From Verrucomicrobia subdivision 6 bacterium BACL9 MAG-120507-bin52 (GTDB lineage: Bacteria; Verrucomicrobiota; Verrucomicrobiia; Methylacidiphilales; Verrucolacustridaceae): DNA of 5,394 nucleotides. Below, in pieces: positions 5,312 to 5,394 of this stretch. The stretch covers positions 1-5,394 of the forward strand of contig LIBO01000081.1 of assembly GCA_001438005.1 (NCBI GenBank). Reading direction: 5' to 3'. Below the pieces are notes generated by a model. It saw only the letters and a program-made list of their open reading frames with translations. It was not told the DNA's origin and did not search any database. A program made the translations under genes and the position numbers. Position 1 is the first letter of the stretch, and each line of letters opens with the position of its first letter.

Positions 5312-5394
5312 GTATTTCGGAGGGCATCTTTTGCATTGGAGTAGATCACCACGCGACGCCGCTGGGGGTTCGAGAGCTTTTGGCCTCGTCTGCC
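5308..5394 (+). CDS. hemA: Glutamyl-tRNA reductase, N-terminal fragment (3' end outside window)
   Basis: First enzyme of the C5 route to haem and other tetrapyrroles: it reduces glutamyl-tRNA to glutamate-1-semialdehyde with NADPH in the cytoplasm. Only 29 codons are visible, open to the right edge. They hold the family's N-terminal signature, GVDHHATPLGVREL at residues 11-24, matching the GxNHxTAPxxxRE pattern at the right distance from the start. The catalytic cysteine, expected near residue 50, is outside the window. ATG 5308 overlaps the stop of the preceding gene as ATGA. AAGG sits directly against the ATG with no spacer, so initiation probably relies on coupling. The short length limits certainty, but the motif is distinctive. 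Confidence 0.85.
   Translation, partial: MSISEGIFCIGVDHHATPLGVRELLASSA

Overview
The window is a densely packed, single-strand (+) block of bacterial housekeeping genes with moderately high GC. In order it holds the 3' part of cysS, a complete thrS, a lysine 2,3-aminomutase-type radical SAM gene (kamA), an RlmI-type 23S rRNA methyltransferase, a small secreted protein of unknown function, and the first 29 codons of hemA. I see no mobile element, CRISPR array, rRNA, tRNA or phage gene. The longest stretch without a confident gene is the 55 bases between thrS and kamA.

Organism: a Gram-negative-type bacterium that tolerates TTG starts and weak Shine-Dalgarno sites. ThrS has no TGS domain and carries an extra Cys-x-Cys segment in front of its MNCP motif. 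From memory this looks like ThrS of the Planctomycetes-Verrucomicrobia-Chlamydiae group, so I lean towards Verrucomicrobiota or a relative. That is an inference, not something the sequence proves.

Layout: (1) 1-2354 is a translation pair, cysS then thrS. They share one reading frame and are separated by one TAG and three sense codons. (2) 2355-2409 is a short AT-rich then purine-rich gap. It holds an orphan GGAGG and one arm of a ten-pair inverted repeat that would close over the kamA TTG start. (3) 2410-5394 is a tight chain kamA-rlmI-secreted protein-hemA. Each junction is a four-base stop/start overlap (TTGA, ATGA, ATGA), which points to one transcript with coupled translation.

How the genes fit together: two aminoacyl-tRNA synthetases, an rRNA base methyltransferase and glutamyl-tRNA reductase (which uses charged tRNA-Glu to start haem synthesis) all touch tRNA or the ribosome. 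The aminomutase makes beta-lysine, which could serve as a solute or be linked to EF-P modification. The secreted protein looks like a thioredoxin-fold protein without a CxxC. Nothing here is a clearly new system. The points most worth checking are the possible translational hairpin at kamA, the short KamA without its zinc-binding tail, the ThrS insert, and the unknown secreted protein coupled to hemA.
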